A stretch of 64,000 nt of DNA, taken from Clostridiaceae bacterium AF10-41. GTDB lineage: Bacteria; Bacillota; Clostridia; Clostridiales; Clostridiaceae. This document shows, in pieces, positions 29,844 to 39,501 of the stretch. Positions within the stretch are counted from its first letter, which is position 1. Each line of letters opens with the position of its first letter. Made by a program: the position numbers and the translations under genes. The stretch is from positions 1-64,000 of the forward strand of contig JAQCTH010000003.1 of NCBI GenBank assembly GCA_027686065.1, in the 5' to 3' direction. Under the pieces are notes generated by a model. The model saw nothing but the letters and a program-made list of their open reading frames with translations, had not been told where the DNA came from and made no database searches.

Positions 29844-32072
29844 ATGGATTTGTTTAATATATGTAAGCTAGCGATAGGTGGAATAGATGACGGTAGTGAG
29901 GTTTATACAGAAGAAAGGCTCATAGATGCATTAAATCATATAATTAGGCCTAATATGGGAGAAGAGGAAATAAGAAATTCTGTAATTCAAGTAGCTTTAG
30001 AGCTTACATCAGATATAGAACCAGAATGGCAAAAGGCAGCATCTAAACTTTATGTATTAAAGCTATATGATGAAATACGAAAAAATAGAAATTTAAATAA
30101 AGAAGAATATTTATATAAAAATTTACATGAATTCATAAGTGAATTAACATATAAGGGCCTTTATGGAAAATATATATTAGAGAATTATACTAAGGAAGAT
30201 GTATTAGAATTAGAAAAAGCTATTAAGCCAGAGAGAGATTTTTTATTTACATATAGTGGAATAAATCTCCTAGCAAGTAGATATTTAATTCAAGATTTTG
30301 ATAGAAGCACATTGGAACTTCCACAACAGATGTTCATGGGCATAGCAATGCACTTAGCAATTCCAGAAAAAAAGGAAGTAAGAGTATTATGGGCAAAGAG
30401 ATTCTATGATGTATTAAGCTCACTTAAAGCAACAATGGCAACACCAACAATGTCTAATGCTAGAAAGCCATTTTATCAATTAAGTTCATGCTTTATAGAT
30501 ACAGTGCAAGATAGTCTAAAGGGGATATATAAATCAATTGATAACTTTGCAGAGGTTTCAAAGTTTGGTGGTGGAATGGGAATATATATTGGGAAAATTA
30601 GAGCTTTAGAATCACCAATAAGAGGGTTTAAGGGAGCTTCTGGAGGGGTAATACCATGGGTAAAATTATTTAATGATACAGCAATAGCAGTAGATCAATT
30701 AGGAGTAAGAAATGGATCAGTTGCTATATGGTTAGATGCATGGCATAAGGATTTGCCAGAGTTTTTACAATTAAAAACTAATAATGGAGATGACAGAAAA
30801 AAAGCACATGATGTCTTTCCAGGGCTTTGTTATCCAGACTTATTTTGGAAGCTTGCAGAAACAGATATAGATTCAAATTGGTATATGATGTGTCCTCACG
30901 AAATCAGATTAGCAAAGGGATATTCATTAGAAGATTTCTATGGAGAAGAGTGGGAAAAGAGATATTATGAATGTGTAGAAGATGAAAGCATAAGTAAGAG
31001 AGTTATGTCAGTAAAAGAAATAGTTAGATTAATAATAAAAAGTGCAGCAGAAACAGGAACACCTTTTGCTTTTTATAGAGATACAGTAAATAAGATGAAT
31101 CCAAATAAACATAAAGGGATGATTTACTCATCAAATCTTTGTACAGAAATTATGCAAAATATGAGTCCTATGGATATACAAAAGTGTGAGATAAAAGATG
31201 AAAATGGAGATTCAATAATAGTTGAAAAAACAAAATCAGGTGATTTTGTAGTATGTAATTTATCATCAGTAGTTTTAGGTAATGTTGATGTTAAAAATGA
31301 TAAAGAACTTGGATATGTTGTAGAAACTCAAATAAGAGCTATGGATAATGTAATAGATCTAAATTATTATTCAGTACCATTTGCAGAAGTAACTAATAAA
31401 AAATATAGAGCAATAGGGCTTGGAACAAGTGGATATCACCATATGTTAGCCAATAATTTAATTCACTGGACAGAAGATAGACATAAAGATTTTGCAGATA
31501 ATGTCTATGAAAGAATTAATTATCACGCAATAAAAGCGAGCATGAATATTTCAAAAGAAAAAGGACGATATTCATGCTTTGAAGGTTCAGATTGGGATAA
31601 TGGAAATTACTTTGAACTTAGAGGATATAACTCAGAAAAATGGAATGAATTAAGAGAAGATATAAATACTTATGGAATGAGAAATGGATATTTGATAGCT
31701 GTAGCCCCAAATGGATCAACGGCAACTATAGCAGGAACTTCTGAGGGGATAGATCCAGTAATGTCTAGATTTTGGTTAGAGGAGAAAAAGGGAAGTATAA
31801 TACCAAAAACTGCACCAAATCTAAATGAAGAAAATTATTGGTACTATAACTCTGCATATAACATAGATCAAAAGTGGTGTGTAGAAATGAATGGAGTAAG
31901 ACAAAGACATATAGATCAAGGGCAATCTTTTAATTTATATATAACAACTAATTACACTATGAGACAAATTATGAATTTATATATAGAAGCATGCAAATGT
32001 GGAGTGAAGTCAATATACTATGTACGTTCAAAATCCCTATCAGTAAGTGACTGTGAAAGTTGTTCAGCATAA
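29844..32072 (+). CDS. nrdA: Class I ribonucleoside-diphosphate reductase, alpha subunit
   Basis: Large catalytic subunit that reduces ribonucleotides to deoxyribonucleotides using a radical from NrdB. The 742-residue protein has the substrate-reducing cysteines C216 (QLSSCF) and C471 (VVCNLSS), the radical cysteine C433 with E435 in NLCTEI, and a C-terminal CESC pair that reloads electrons. GAAAGGGG precedes the ATG. nrdB follows 28 bp after the stop. No nrdI, nrdH or nrdR lies next to it. Confidence 0.94.
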   Translation: MDLFNICKLAIGGIDDGSEVYTEERLIDALNHIIRPNMGEEEIRNSVIQVALELTSDIEPEWQKAASKLYVLKLYDEIRKNRNLNKEEYLYKNLHEFISELTYKGLYGKYILENYTKEDVLELEKAIKPERDFLFTYSGINLLASRYLIQDFDRSTLELPQQMFMGIAMHLAIPEKKEVRVLWAKRFYDVLSSLKATMATPTMSNARKPFYQLSSCFIDTVQDSLKGIYKSIDNFAEVSKFGGGMGIYIGKIRALESPIRGFKGASGGVIPWVKLFNDTAIAVDQLGVRNGSVAIWLDAWHKDLPEFLQLKTNNGDDRKKAHDVFPGLCYPDLFWKLAETDIDSNWYMMCPHEIRLAKGYSLEDFYGEEWEKRYYECVEDESISKRVMSVKEIVRLIIKSAAETGTPFAFYRDTVNKMNPNKHKGMIYSSNLCTEIMQNMSPMDIQKCEIKDENGDSIIVEKTKSGDFVVCNLSSVVLGNVDVKNDKELGYVVETQIRAMDNVIDLNYYSVPFAEVTNKKYRAIGLGTSGYHHMLANNLIHWTEDRHKDFADNVYERINYHAIKASMNISKEKGRYSCFEGSDWDNGNYFELRGYNSEKWNELREDINTYGMRNGYLIAVAPNGSTATIAGTSEGIDPVMSRFWLEEKKGSIIPKTAPNLNEENYWYYNSAYNIDQKWCVEMNGVRQRHIDQGQSFNLYITTNYTMRQIMNLYIEACKCGVKSIYYVRSKSLSVSDCESCSA

Positions 32073-32100
32073 TATAAATAAAGGAACTGGAGGAATAGAA

Positions 32101-33135
32101 ATGATCATAAATAAGAAACCTCTTTTTAATGAATATGGTGATACAGAAATATCTAAAAAGAGAATGATAAACGGAAATACTACTAACTTAAATGATTTTA
32201 ATAATATGAGATATACTTGGGTGTCAGATTGGTACAGACAAGCAATGAATAACTTTTGGATTCCAGAAGAAATAAATCTTTCTCAAGATTTGAAAGATTA
32301 TAATAAGCTAACAAATGAAGAAAGAACAGCTTATGATAAGATATTATCTTTTTTAATATTTTTAGATTCAATACAAACTGCCAATTTATCTAATATAAAT
32401 AACTATATAACAGCCAGTGAGGTAAATTTATGTCTGACTATACAAGCTTTCCAAGAAGCTGTTCATTCGCAAAGCTATAGCTATATGCTAGATACAATTT
32501 GTTCACCAGAAAAGAGAAATGAAATATTATATCAATGGAAAAATGATAAAATATTATTAGATAGAAATAAATTTATTGGAGATTTATATAATAAGTTTTT
32601 AGAAAATCCAACAGAAGTAAATCTTGTAAAAACTGTAATGGCAAATTATATCCTAGAAGGAATATACTTTTATTCAGGATTTATGTTCTTTTATAATTTA
32701 GAGAGAAATGGAAAAATGCCAGGTTCAGCACAAGAAATAAGATATATAAATAGAGATGAAAATACACATCTTTGGTTATTTAGAAATATACTAAAAGAAT
32801 TACAAGTAGAACAACCAGAAATATTTACAGAAGATTTAAAAGAGCAATTAAAAGAAATGATGAAAACAGCGGTAGAACATGAAATAGCTTGGGGAAATTA
32901 TGTTATAGGTGATAATATTCAAGGAATAAATAAGAACTTAATTAATGATTATATAAAATATCTAGGTAACCTAAGAATGAGAGCAATAGGATTAGATGCA
33001 ATATATGATGGGTACAAAAAAAATCCTGCTGCTTGGGTAGATATATTAGCAGATGCAAATTCAGTTAAAACAGATTTTTTTGAAGCTAAATCAACAGCAT
33101 ATGCCAAAGCAGGGGCACTTATAGATGATTTATAA
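32101..33135 (+). CDS. nrdB: Class I ribonucleoside-diphosphate reductase, beta subunit
   Basis: Radical-generating ferritin-like subunit. ATG 32101, behind GGAGGAATAGAA, gives 344 residues; a longer frame from 32047 overlaps nrdA and is not needed. Metal ligands are visible as D89, E119, H122, E in YILEGIYF and E/H in RDENTHLW. Tyrosine Y126 occupies the radical position three turns after H122, as Y122 does in E. coli. It therefore looks like a tyrosyl-radical type, not the tyrosine-less class Ic. The enzyme needs oxygen or a chemical oxidant for activation. Confidence 0.93.
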   Translation: MIINKKPLFNEYGDTEISKKRMINGNTTNLNDFNNMRYTWVSDWYRQAMNNFWIPEEINLSQDLKDYNKLTNEERTAYDKILSFLIFLDSIQTANLSNINNYITASEVNLCLTIQAFQEAVHSQSYSYMLDTICSPEKRNEILYQWKNDKILLDRNKFIGDLYNKFLENPTEVNLVKTVMANYILEGIYFYSGFMFFYNLERNGKMPGSAQEIRYINRDENTHLWLFRNILKELQVEQPEIFTEDLKEQLKEMMKTAVEHEIAWGNYVIGDNIQGINKNLINDYIKYLGNLRMRAIGLDAIYDGYKKNPAAWVDILADANSVKTDFFEAKSTAYAKAGALIDDL

Positions 33136-33237
33136 AAGAAAATATATAGTGAATATAGGTAATTAAAAAGTGATTATGAATTAGTATATCAGTATATATG
33201 AAATTTTTTCAAAAGTACTTTTAATTATTTAATTTAG

Positions 33238-33260
33238 AAAACTCCTACGGGAGTTTTTTT
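33238..33260 (+). terminator. Terminator after nrdAB
   Basis: The stem ACTCC / GGAGT, flanked by A and T runs, has the stable tetraloop TACG (UNCG type), followed by TTTTTTTG. It is a compact intrinsic terminator. The other bases of the 33136-33589 gap are A/T-rich, apart from the ptsI promoter. Confidence 0.9.
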
Positions 33261-33467
33261 GATTCCTATTTCTATAATATATGATAATATACATATATAT
33301 ACTATAAAATGACAAAACAATGTATAAGGAATAAATAGCAATATAAATATTAGAATATTTTACAAAGTTTATTAAACAAAACTATAATTACATTTAAAAT
33401 ATACAATTAAAATAGATGGAATATTTAAATTAATAAGATAAAATAATAAATTTTATGTTTATTATTA

Positions 33468-33495
33468 TTAACATAGTGAAAAAGTATGATATAAT
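33468..33495 (+). promoter_or_regulatory. Promoter of ptsI
   Basis: TTAACA at 33468-33473, a 16-bp spacer, and TATAAT at 33490-33495 preceded by TATGA. About 95 bp of leader precede the ptsI ATG. No catabolite operator could be recognised with confidence. Confidence 0.65.
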
Positions 33496-33589
33496 ACATT
33501 GTAGTTGTAATTTAAAAACAGATTAGTACTTTCTATAAATTTCATATAAAATTTGAGTTTATAGCTATTATTAAGGAGGAATCTCGGAA

Positions 33590-35209
33590 ATGAAAAAAGG
33601 TATAGCTGCATCTAAAGGTTATGCAATAGGAAAAGTATTTTTACAAGAACATGAAGAAATAGTAATAACAGATACAAAAGTTTCTAATGTAGAAGCAGAA
33701 AAAGAAGTTCTACAAAAGGCTTTAGAGCAAGCAAAAGTACAATTAACTGCAATTAGAGATAAAGCACTAGCAGAAATTGGAGAACATGAAGCTCAAGTTT
33801 TCGAAGCTCACTTAACTTTATTAGATGATCCAGAATTTACTGGTGGAATGTTATTAGAAATAGAATCTAATAGTATAAATGCAATGAAAGCAGTTGAAAA
33901 TATTACAAATACATTTGTAATGATATTCGATTCAATGGAAGATGAATATATGAAAGAAAGAGCTGCAGACATTAAAGACGTTTCAAAGAGAATAATTTCA
34001 AATTTAGCTGGAAAAGGCGGAGATTCATTTGCTATAACAGAAGAAAATACTGTAGTAGTAGCTCATGATTTAACTCCATCAGATACAGCACAATTAGATA
34101 GAAGTAAGGTTGTTGGTTTCTTAACTAATATTGGGGGAAGAACTTCTCACTCAGCTATTATGGCAAGAACTTTAGAAATACCAGCAATTGTAGGATTGAA
34201 GGATATAACTACATCTGTTAAAAACGGAGACTTTATTATAGTTGACGGTATTGAAGGTGTATGTATAATAAATCCTGAACAATCAGTTATAGATGAATAT
34301 ACAGCTAAGAGAGAAAAATTCTTAGCAGAACAAGAAGAATTAAAGAAACTTATAAGTGTAAAGACAGTTACTAAATCAGGAAGAAGAGTTGAAGTTTGTG
34401 GAAACATAGGTTCACCTGCAGATGCTGAGGCTGTAGTTGCAAATGGTGGAGATGGTGTTGGACTATTTAGAACTGAGTTCTTATATATGGATAGAGATTC
34501 AGCTCCAACTGAAGATGAACAATTTGAATCTTATAAGAAAGTTCTTGAAATAATGGATGGAAAGCAAGTTGTTATAAGAACTCTAGATATTGGTGGAGAC
34601 AAGACACTTCCATACTTACCATTACCACAAGAAATGAATCCTTTCTTAGGATATAGAGCTATAAGATTATGTTTAGATAGAAAAGATATATTTAAGGTTC
34701 AAATAAGAGCATTACTTAGAGCTTCTGTTTATGGAAATCTTGCTGTAATGTTCCCAATGATCTCAGGCTTAGAAGAATTCCAAGCTGCAAAAGAGTTTGT
34801 AGAAGAATGTAAAGCTGAATTAAAAGCAGAAGGAATAGAATACTCAGAAAAAATTCAATGGGGTATCATGGTTGAAATCCCAGCTGCAGCTGTGTATGCA
34901 GATGAATTAGCTAAATATGTAGATTTCTTCTCAATAGGAACAAATGACTTGATTCAATATACATTAGCAGCTGATAGAATGAGTGAAAAAGTATCATACC
35001 TTTATAATCCAATGCACCCAGCTGTATTAAGATTAATAAAGATGACAATAGATGGAGCTCATAAACATGGTAAATGGGTTGGAATGTGTGGAGAAATGGC
35101 TGGAGATGAAGCTGCAATTCCAACATTAGTTGAATATGGCTTAGATGAATTCTCAATGAGTGCTACATCAATTTTAACAGCTAAGAAAATAATACTAGAA
35201 CAAGAATAA
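33590..35209 (+). CDS. ptsI: Phosphoenolpyruvate-protein phosphotransferase (PTS enzyme I)
   Basis: Enzyme I starts the sugar phosphotransferase cascade by moving phosphate from PEP to HPr. The 539-residue protein has its active-site histidine H187 in GGRTSHSAIMAR, the PEP-binding segment LFRTEFLYMDRD near 291-302, and the signature SIGTNDLIQYTLAADR near 445-460. AAGGAGGA precedes the ATG. ptsH is not adjacent, as in many clostridia. It has its own promoter and terminator. Confidence 0.97.
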   Translation: MKKGIAASKGYAIGKVFLQEHEEIVITDTKVSNVEAEKEVLQKALEQAKVQLTAIRDKALAEIGEHEAQVFEAHLTLLDDPEFTGGMLLEIESNSINAMKAVENITNTFVMIFDSMEDEYMKERAADIKDVSKRIISNLAGKGGDSFAITEENTVVVAHDLTPSDTAQLDRSKVVGFLTNIGGRTSHSAIMARTLEIPAIVGLKDITTSVKNGDFIIVDGIEGVCIINPEQSVIDEYTAKREKFLAEQEELKKLISVKTVTKSGRRVEVCGNIGSPADAEAVVANGGDGVGLFRTEFLYMDRDSAPTEDEQFESYKKVLEIMDGKQVVIRTLDIGGDKTLPYLPLPQEMNPFLGYRAIRLCLDRKDIFKVQIRALLRASVYGNLAVMFPMISGLEEFQAAKEFVEECKAELKAEGIEYSEKIQWGIMVEIPAAAVYADELAKYVDFFSIGTNDLIQYTLAADRMSEKVSYLYNPMHPAVLRLIKMTIDGAHKHGKWVGMCGEMAGDEAAIPTLVEYGLDEFSMSATSILTAKKIILEQE

Positions 35210-35220
35210 TTAAAATGATG

Positions 35221-35257
35221 AAAAGTCACATACTATGAATGTGGCTTTTTATTTTTA
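35221..35257 (+). terminator. Terminator after ptsI
   Basis: The stem AAAAGTCACAT / ATGTGGCTTTT (35221-35231 and 35239-35249, with a G-U pair) is followed by TATTTTTAC. Confidence 0.87.
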
Positions 35258-35293
35258 CTTAAAATAGTTCAATGTAGGTGGTGAAAAGAATAT

Positions 35294-35830
35294 ATGAATA
35301 AAATTATAGAGATGTTCATAACATTTTTTAAAATAGGAGCTTTTACTTTTGGAGGTGGATATGCAATGATTCCACTTATAGAAGAAGAGGTTGTTAAAAA
35401 TAAGGGATGGATTGAAAAAGAAGAATTTATGGATATATTAGTAGTATCACAAAGTTTACCAGGGGCACTAGCAGTTAATTTTTCAGTATTTATAGGATAT
35501 AGAATAGGAGGATTTATTGGAGCTATAATGGCTCTTTTAGCTGTTGTTCTACCCTCATTTTTTATAATATTAATAATAGCAGCATTTTTTATGAAATTTA
35601 GAGATAATTATTATGTTAATGCAGTATTTAAGGGAATAACAGCTGCAGTCCCAATGCTTGTATTAGCTGGAGCAATAAGCTTAAGTAAAGGAATAGATAA
35701 AAGTGTACAAAATATAGTAATTATTATAATAGCACTTGTAGCTTTAATATTTTTTGATATAAATCCAATTATAGTTATAGTTACTTCAGCTATATATGGA
35801 ATTGTCTTTCTAAGAAAGAAGGTGAAATAG
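35294..35830 (+). CDS. Chromate transporter family protein, first half-size subunit
   Basis: Member of the CHR family, which exports chromate in characterised cases; short-chain members act as pairs. The 178-residue protein has the family motif FGGGYAMIPLIEEEVV near residue 18 and several hydrophobic segments. GGTGGTG lies upstream of the ATG. The stop abuts the TTG start of the second half (35831). Substrate in this organism is unknown; chromate is a family label only. Confidence 0.88.
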   Translation: MNKIIEMFITFFKIGAFTFGGGYAMIPLIEEEVVKNKGWIEKEEFMDILVVSQSLPGALAVNFSVFIGYRIGGFIGAIMALLAVVLPSFFIILIIAAFFMKFRDNYYVNAVFKGITAAVPMLVLAGAISLSKGIDKSVQNIVIIIIALVALIFFDINPIIVIVTSAIYGIVFLRKKVK

Positions 35831-36355
35831 TTGAATATATTAATAAGATTATTTATTTCCTTCTTTAAAATAGGTTCCTTTAGCTTTGGCGGTGGATATG
35901 CTATGATCCCTTTTATTCAAAGAGAAATAGTAGAAAAAAATCATTGGCTTAAAATAAGTGAATTCATGGATATTATAGGTATATCTCAAATGACCCCGGG
36001 ACCAGTTGCCATAAATTCAGCCACTTTTGTAGGGTATAAGTTATCAGGAGTTTTAGGTGCCATTATGGCAACTATAGGGGTAGTAATAACTTCATTTGTA
36101 TTAATATCTATAATAAGCAATACTTTAGAAAAATTTAAAGAATCTAAATTAATTAAATCAGCACTAATGGGAATGAGACCAGTTTTAATTGCCTTAATAA
36201 TAAAAGCCTTTGTAGATTTGGCAAAAGAATCCTATTTAGACTTAAAGAGTATAATAATAACTACGATAATAGGATTAGTATTACTAAGTAAAAAAGTTCA
36301 TCCTATACTAGTTATAGTAATAGCAGGAATTATAGGATTAATACTTTATTTGTAG
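35831..36355 (+). CDS. Chromate transporter family protein, second half-size subunit
   Basis: Second member of the short-chain CHR pair. The 174-residue protein repeats the motif FGGGYAMIPFIQREIV near residue 18 and QMTPGPVAINSATFVGY near residue 52, followed by hydrophobic helices. It begins with TTG immediately after the preceding stop, with AAGGTGAAATAG as binding site, so the two are coupled. It probably forms an antiparallel heterodimer with its neighbour. Confidence 0.88.
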   Translation: MNILIRLFISFFKIGSFSFGGGYAMIPFIQREIVEKNHWLKISEFMDIIGISQMTPGPVAINSATFVGYKLSGVLGAIMATIGVVITSFVLISIISNTLEKFKESKLIKSALMGMRPVLIALIIKAFVDLAKESYLDLKSIIITTIIGLVLLSKKVHPILVIVIAGIIGLILYL

Positions 36356-36374
36356 ATTTAGAAGAGGTAATGAA

Positions 36375-37508
36375 ATGAAAAATAAGGATAAAAGGGCATA
36401 TGAAAAAGCACTTCATTTATATAATAATGGGTATATAGATAAGGCGCTAGAGGTTTGTGAAATTGGTATATCAAGAGATCTAGGAGACTCTAATCTTCTT
36501 AATTTAAAGGGATTATTATTATATTTAAAAGGAAATCTTGAGGAAGCGATACCACTTTGGAAAATAAATGAACATCATAATAATAATGATATAGCAAAAT
36601 CATATTTAAAAGATGTACAGAGGGATTTTTATAGAAAAGACTTATATAAAATAGTAGAGGAATTAATAGAGGATTTAAATATAGATGAAGCTTTAGAAAA
36701 TCTAAGTATTTGCAAAGAAAGTGACTTCAATTCTATAAATGTTAATAATGCTTTAGCAATATGCTACTTACGGAAAGCTGACTATAGCTTAAGTATGGAA
36801 TATGTGGAAAGAGTTATAGCTATAGATAAATTTAATTATAGGGCAATAAGTACAAAAAAAGAAATAAATGAAATTCTAAATATAAATAATAAATCAATTT
36901 TGAAGACATTAATAATAGCATTTATAGCAGTAATTTTTTTAACATCAGGAATATTACTTAATAATAAGTTTAAAAAGCTATCAATAAATAAAGAAGAATT
37001 AGTTAATAATATCCCAAAGCCTGTTGAGAATGAAAGTACGAATAATGAGCAGAATGAGAAGAAAGAAGATAATCAAGATAAAGAAGAAAATAAAGATAAT
37101 AATCAAAGTAGTATTTTAGAAGTAGTTCCATTAACAGATGATGAAATAAGAGAAAATTATATAAAGGCAACAGATTTATTTCAAGAAGAGAAGTATGAAG
37201 AATCTAAATATTTATTAGAAGCTACTATTACTCACTCAAGGGATAACCATCTACATGATGATATAATGTTTTTATTGGCATCAACAAGTGAAAAAATAGG
37301 TAAATATGAAGAAGCTATAAAATATTTTAAAGATTATATATCTAACTATGAAAATGGGAACTATATAGAAGAAACTTATTATAGAATATCCTTATTGTAT
37401 AAAAGTTTGGATAAAGAAAAAAGTAAACTTTATGCAGGAGAGCTTGTTAGTAAATATCCAAATTCCCTTTATAATAATAATCTTATAAAGGATATTTTAA
37501 GTGATTGA
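36375..37508 (+). CDS. TPR-repeat membrane protein
   Basis: Unknown function. The 377-residue protein has an N-terminal tetratricopeptide region (about 1-170, for example EKALHLYNNGYIDKALEVCE), one membrane segment near residues 176-194 (TLIIAFIAVIFLTSGILL), an Asn/Glu/Lys-rich linker (about 205-240), and more TPR-like repeats to the C terminus (about 255-377). This puts one repeat domain inside and one outside the membrane, suggesting a scaffold. GAAGAGGT lies upstream. iadA follows 18 bp after the stop. Confidence 0.75.
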   Translation: MKNKDKRAYEKALHLYNNGYIDKALEVCEIGISRDLGDSNLLNLKGLLLYLKGNLEEAIPLWKINEHHNNNDIAKSYLKDVQRDFYRKDLYKIVEELIEDLNIDEALENLSICKESDFNSINVNNALAICYLRKADYSLSMEYVERVIAIDKFNYRAISTKKEINEILNINNKSILKTLIIAFIAVIFLTSGILLNNKFKKLSINKEELVNNIPKPVENESTNNEQNEKKEDNQDKEENKDNNQSSILEVVPLTDDEIRENYIKATDLFQEEKYEESKYLLEATITHSRDNHLHDDIMFLLASTSEKIGKYEEAIKYFKDYISNYENGNYIEETYYRISLLYKSLDKEKSKLYAGELVSKYPNSLYNNNLIKDILSD

Positions 37509-37526
37509 AATATAGGAGAGATGTAG

Positions 37527-38699
37527 ATGATAACAGTTATAAAAGGAATAAAAGTTTATTCTCCCAACTATCAAGGAGAAAAGGATGTAGTTATATTATC
37601 AAATAAAATTGAAGGAATATACGAAAGTTTGGATGTTCCAAAAAATTTCTTAGATATAAAAATTATAGATGGCAAAGGAAAATTACTTTTCCCTGGGTTT
37701 ATAGATTGTCATGTCCATATTAATGGTGGAGGTGGAGAAGGTGGATTTAACACACGAACACCTGAAATAAAATTATCAGATTTAACTAGAGCGGGAATAA
37801 CTACTGTTGTAGGTTGTATAGGGACAGATGGTATTTTTAGGGACATTGGAAGTTTAATAGCCAAGGCTAGAGCTTTAGAGGAAGAAGGAATAACAACATA
37901 TTGTTATACAGGTTCTTATGACATACCAGTAAAAACATTAACAGATAGTATAAAAAAAGATATAATGCTTATAGACAAAGTTATTGGGATAGGGGAGTTA
38001 GCATTATCTGATAATAGAAGTTCCCAATCAACATATGAAGAATTTATACAATCAGTAGCACAAGCTAGAGTAGGTGGATTGTTATCTGGAAAGGCTGGAG
38101 TTGTTAATGTGCATCTAGGTGGTGGAGATAGAAAATTAGATTACTTATTTAAATTAATAAGAGAAACAGAAATTCCTGCAACTCAATTATTACCAACTCA
38201 TATAAATAGAAGCAAAGAATTATTTAATGCTGGAGAAGAATATATTAAAAAAGGCGGATTTATAGACCTTACTACAAGTTCAGATCCAGGATTTTTAGAG
38301 CCAGGAGAATTAAGAGCAAGTGAGGGCTTAAATATTTTACTTAAAAATGCTATAGATATATCACATGTAACTTTTTCATCAGATGGAAATGGAAGTATGC
38401 CTATATTTGATGAGGAAGGAAACATAATAAAGTTAGGAATTTGTTCAGTTAAAACCCTTTATGGAGAAGTAAAGGAATGTATAAAGACATATGATATTAA
38501 AATAGAAGATGCACTTAAAGTAATAACATCAAATGTAGCAGAATTATTAAAGCTTCCTAATAAGGGATCAATAGAAAAGGGCAAAGATGCAGATTTAGTA
38601 TTGGTAGATGAGAACTCATTAGAAATAGATATTGTTATAGCAAATGGGAAGGTTATGGTAGAAAAAGGTGAACCAATTGTAATGGGAACCTTCGAATAA
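37527..38699 (+). CDS. iadA: Beta-aspartyl (isoaspartyl) dipeptidase
   Basis: Metallopeptidase of the amidohydrolase superfamily that cleaves isoaspartyl dipeptides from damaged proteins. The 390-residue protein has the metal ligands H62 and H64 in FIDCHVHINGGG, the family segments GEGGFNTRTPE and PTHINRSKELF, and the late aspartate in TFSSDGNGSMP. The position of the carboxylated lysine of E. coli IadA appears to hold glutamate (VIGIGELALSD). AGGAGAG precedes the ATG. A terminator follows. Confidence 0.9.
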   Translation: MITVIKGIKVYSPNYQGEKDVVILSNKIEGIYESLDVPKNFLDIKIIDGKGKLLFPGFIDCHVHINGGGGEGGFNTRTPEIKLSDLTRAGITTVVGCIGTDGIFRDIGSLIAKARALEEEGITTYCYTGSYDIPVKTLTDSIKKDIMLIDKVIGIGELALSDNRSSQSTYEEFIQSVAQARVGGLLSGKAGVVNVHLGGGDRKLDYLFKLIRETEIPATQLLPTHINRSKELFNAGEEYIKKGGFIDLTTSSDPGFLEPGELRASEGLNILLKNAIDISHVTFSSDGNGSMPIFDEEGNIIKLGICSVKTLYGEVKECIKTYDIKIEDALKVITSNVAELLKLPNKGSIEKGKDADLVLVDENSLEIDIVIANGKVMVEKGEPIVMGTFE

Positions 38700-38720
38700 T
38701 TAACAATTGACAATTATGGT

Positions 38721-38750
38721 AGAAATTCAGCTCTGCTGAATTTCTTTTTT
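38721..38750 (+). terminator. Terminator after iadA, built from the AATTCAGC hairpin family
   Basis: A perfect 11-bp stem, AGAAATTCAGC / GCTGAATTTCT (38721-38731 and 38735-38745), with TCT loop and a T-run. The same AATTCAGC-GCTGAATT hairpin recurs in other intergenic regions (59076-59098, 62926-62948). Confidence 0.9.
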
Positions 38751-38810
38751 AAGATTAATTATTTAAAATATTAGTATGGTAATAATGATTAATAAATTTT
38801 GATAAAAGAA

Positions 38811-38833
38811 GGAGCTGTCGCATATACAGCTCC
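38811..38833 (-). terminator. Terminator of the minus-strand cell-wall hydrolase
   Basis: An 8-bp perfect stem, GGAGCTGT / ACAGCTCC (38811-38818 and 38826-38833). On the minus strand it is followed by TTCTTTTATC, consistent with termination of the gene at 38847-39428. Confidence 0.75.
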
Positions 38834-38846
38834 ATTCATATGATTT

Positions 38847-39428
38847 TTAGTAACTTGTTTTAAAGAATAAATGTTGACCAATAGATTTACTATCAGCTTT
38901 CTCAACATCTTGCATCCAAGAACAAGTAGCTATGGAAGGATTATAAAAGAATAATGCTTCATTTGTTGGATCATTACCTTTTATAGCTTCATAAACAGCA
39001 TTATAACATTCTTCTGTAGGAACAACTGATATCTCACCATTAATAACACAAGAAAATGCGTTTGGTTGAAGAATAACCTCTCTAATACTGTCTGGAAATC
39101 CTGGACTTAATACCCTATTTAAAATAACCGATGCAACTGCGACTTTACCCTCAAAGGGCTCACCTTTACTTTCAGCATATACGATTTTAGCCATTAAATT
39201 CAAATCATCTTCTGTCAAATATATTAAATTTTCATTGTGATTAAAAACTTCAACCACACTCTCTTCTGGCATATTTATTAAATTATTATCTAATTCTCTA
39301 CTAACGTCAGTGCTTATTGTACCATTGGTATTGCATGCTGTACTAATAGTACTATAAGCTAATACAGGGATTTCTGCTGAAAATAAAAAGGTTAAAAATA
39401 AAATAGGTATTGTTTTTAAATATTTCAT
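38847..39428 (-). CDS. SleB-like cell wall hydrolase, secreted
   Basis: Probable spore cortex or peptidoglycan hydrolase. ATG 39428, with AAGGAGGTTATTT upstream on the minus strand, gives 193 residues. A signal peptide covers about residues 1-24 (MKYLKTIPILFLTFLFSAEI). The Hydrolase_2 domain starts near residue 80 with LMAKIVYAESKGEPFEGKVA and continues with ASVILNRVLSPGFPDSI. It lacks the N-terminal peptidoglycan-binding domain of full SleB, so CwlJ-like or general sporulation hydrolase is as likely. Confidence 0.87.
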   Translation of the reverse strand: MKYLKTIPILFLTFLFSAEIPVLAYSTISTACNTNGTISTDVSRELDNNLINMPEESVVEVFNHNENLIYLTEDDLNLMAKIVYAESKGEPFEGKVAVASVILNRVLSPGFPDSIREVILQPNAFSCVINGEISVVPTEECYNAVYEAIKGNDPTNEALFFYNPSIATCSWMQDVEKADSKSIGQHLFFKTSY

Positions 39429-39501
39429 AAATAACCTCCTTTTGGATAATATTAAATCCAAGATTATTATTACCAAAAGGAAAATTTTAATACTAATTAT
39501 T

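Noticed and set aside
32047-32100. Earlier start for nrdB overlapping nrdA
   Set aside because: ATG 32101 with GGAGGAATAGAA gives the family length; the extra 18 residues come from another frame of nrdA.
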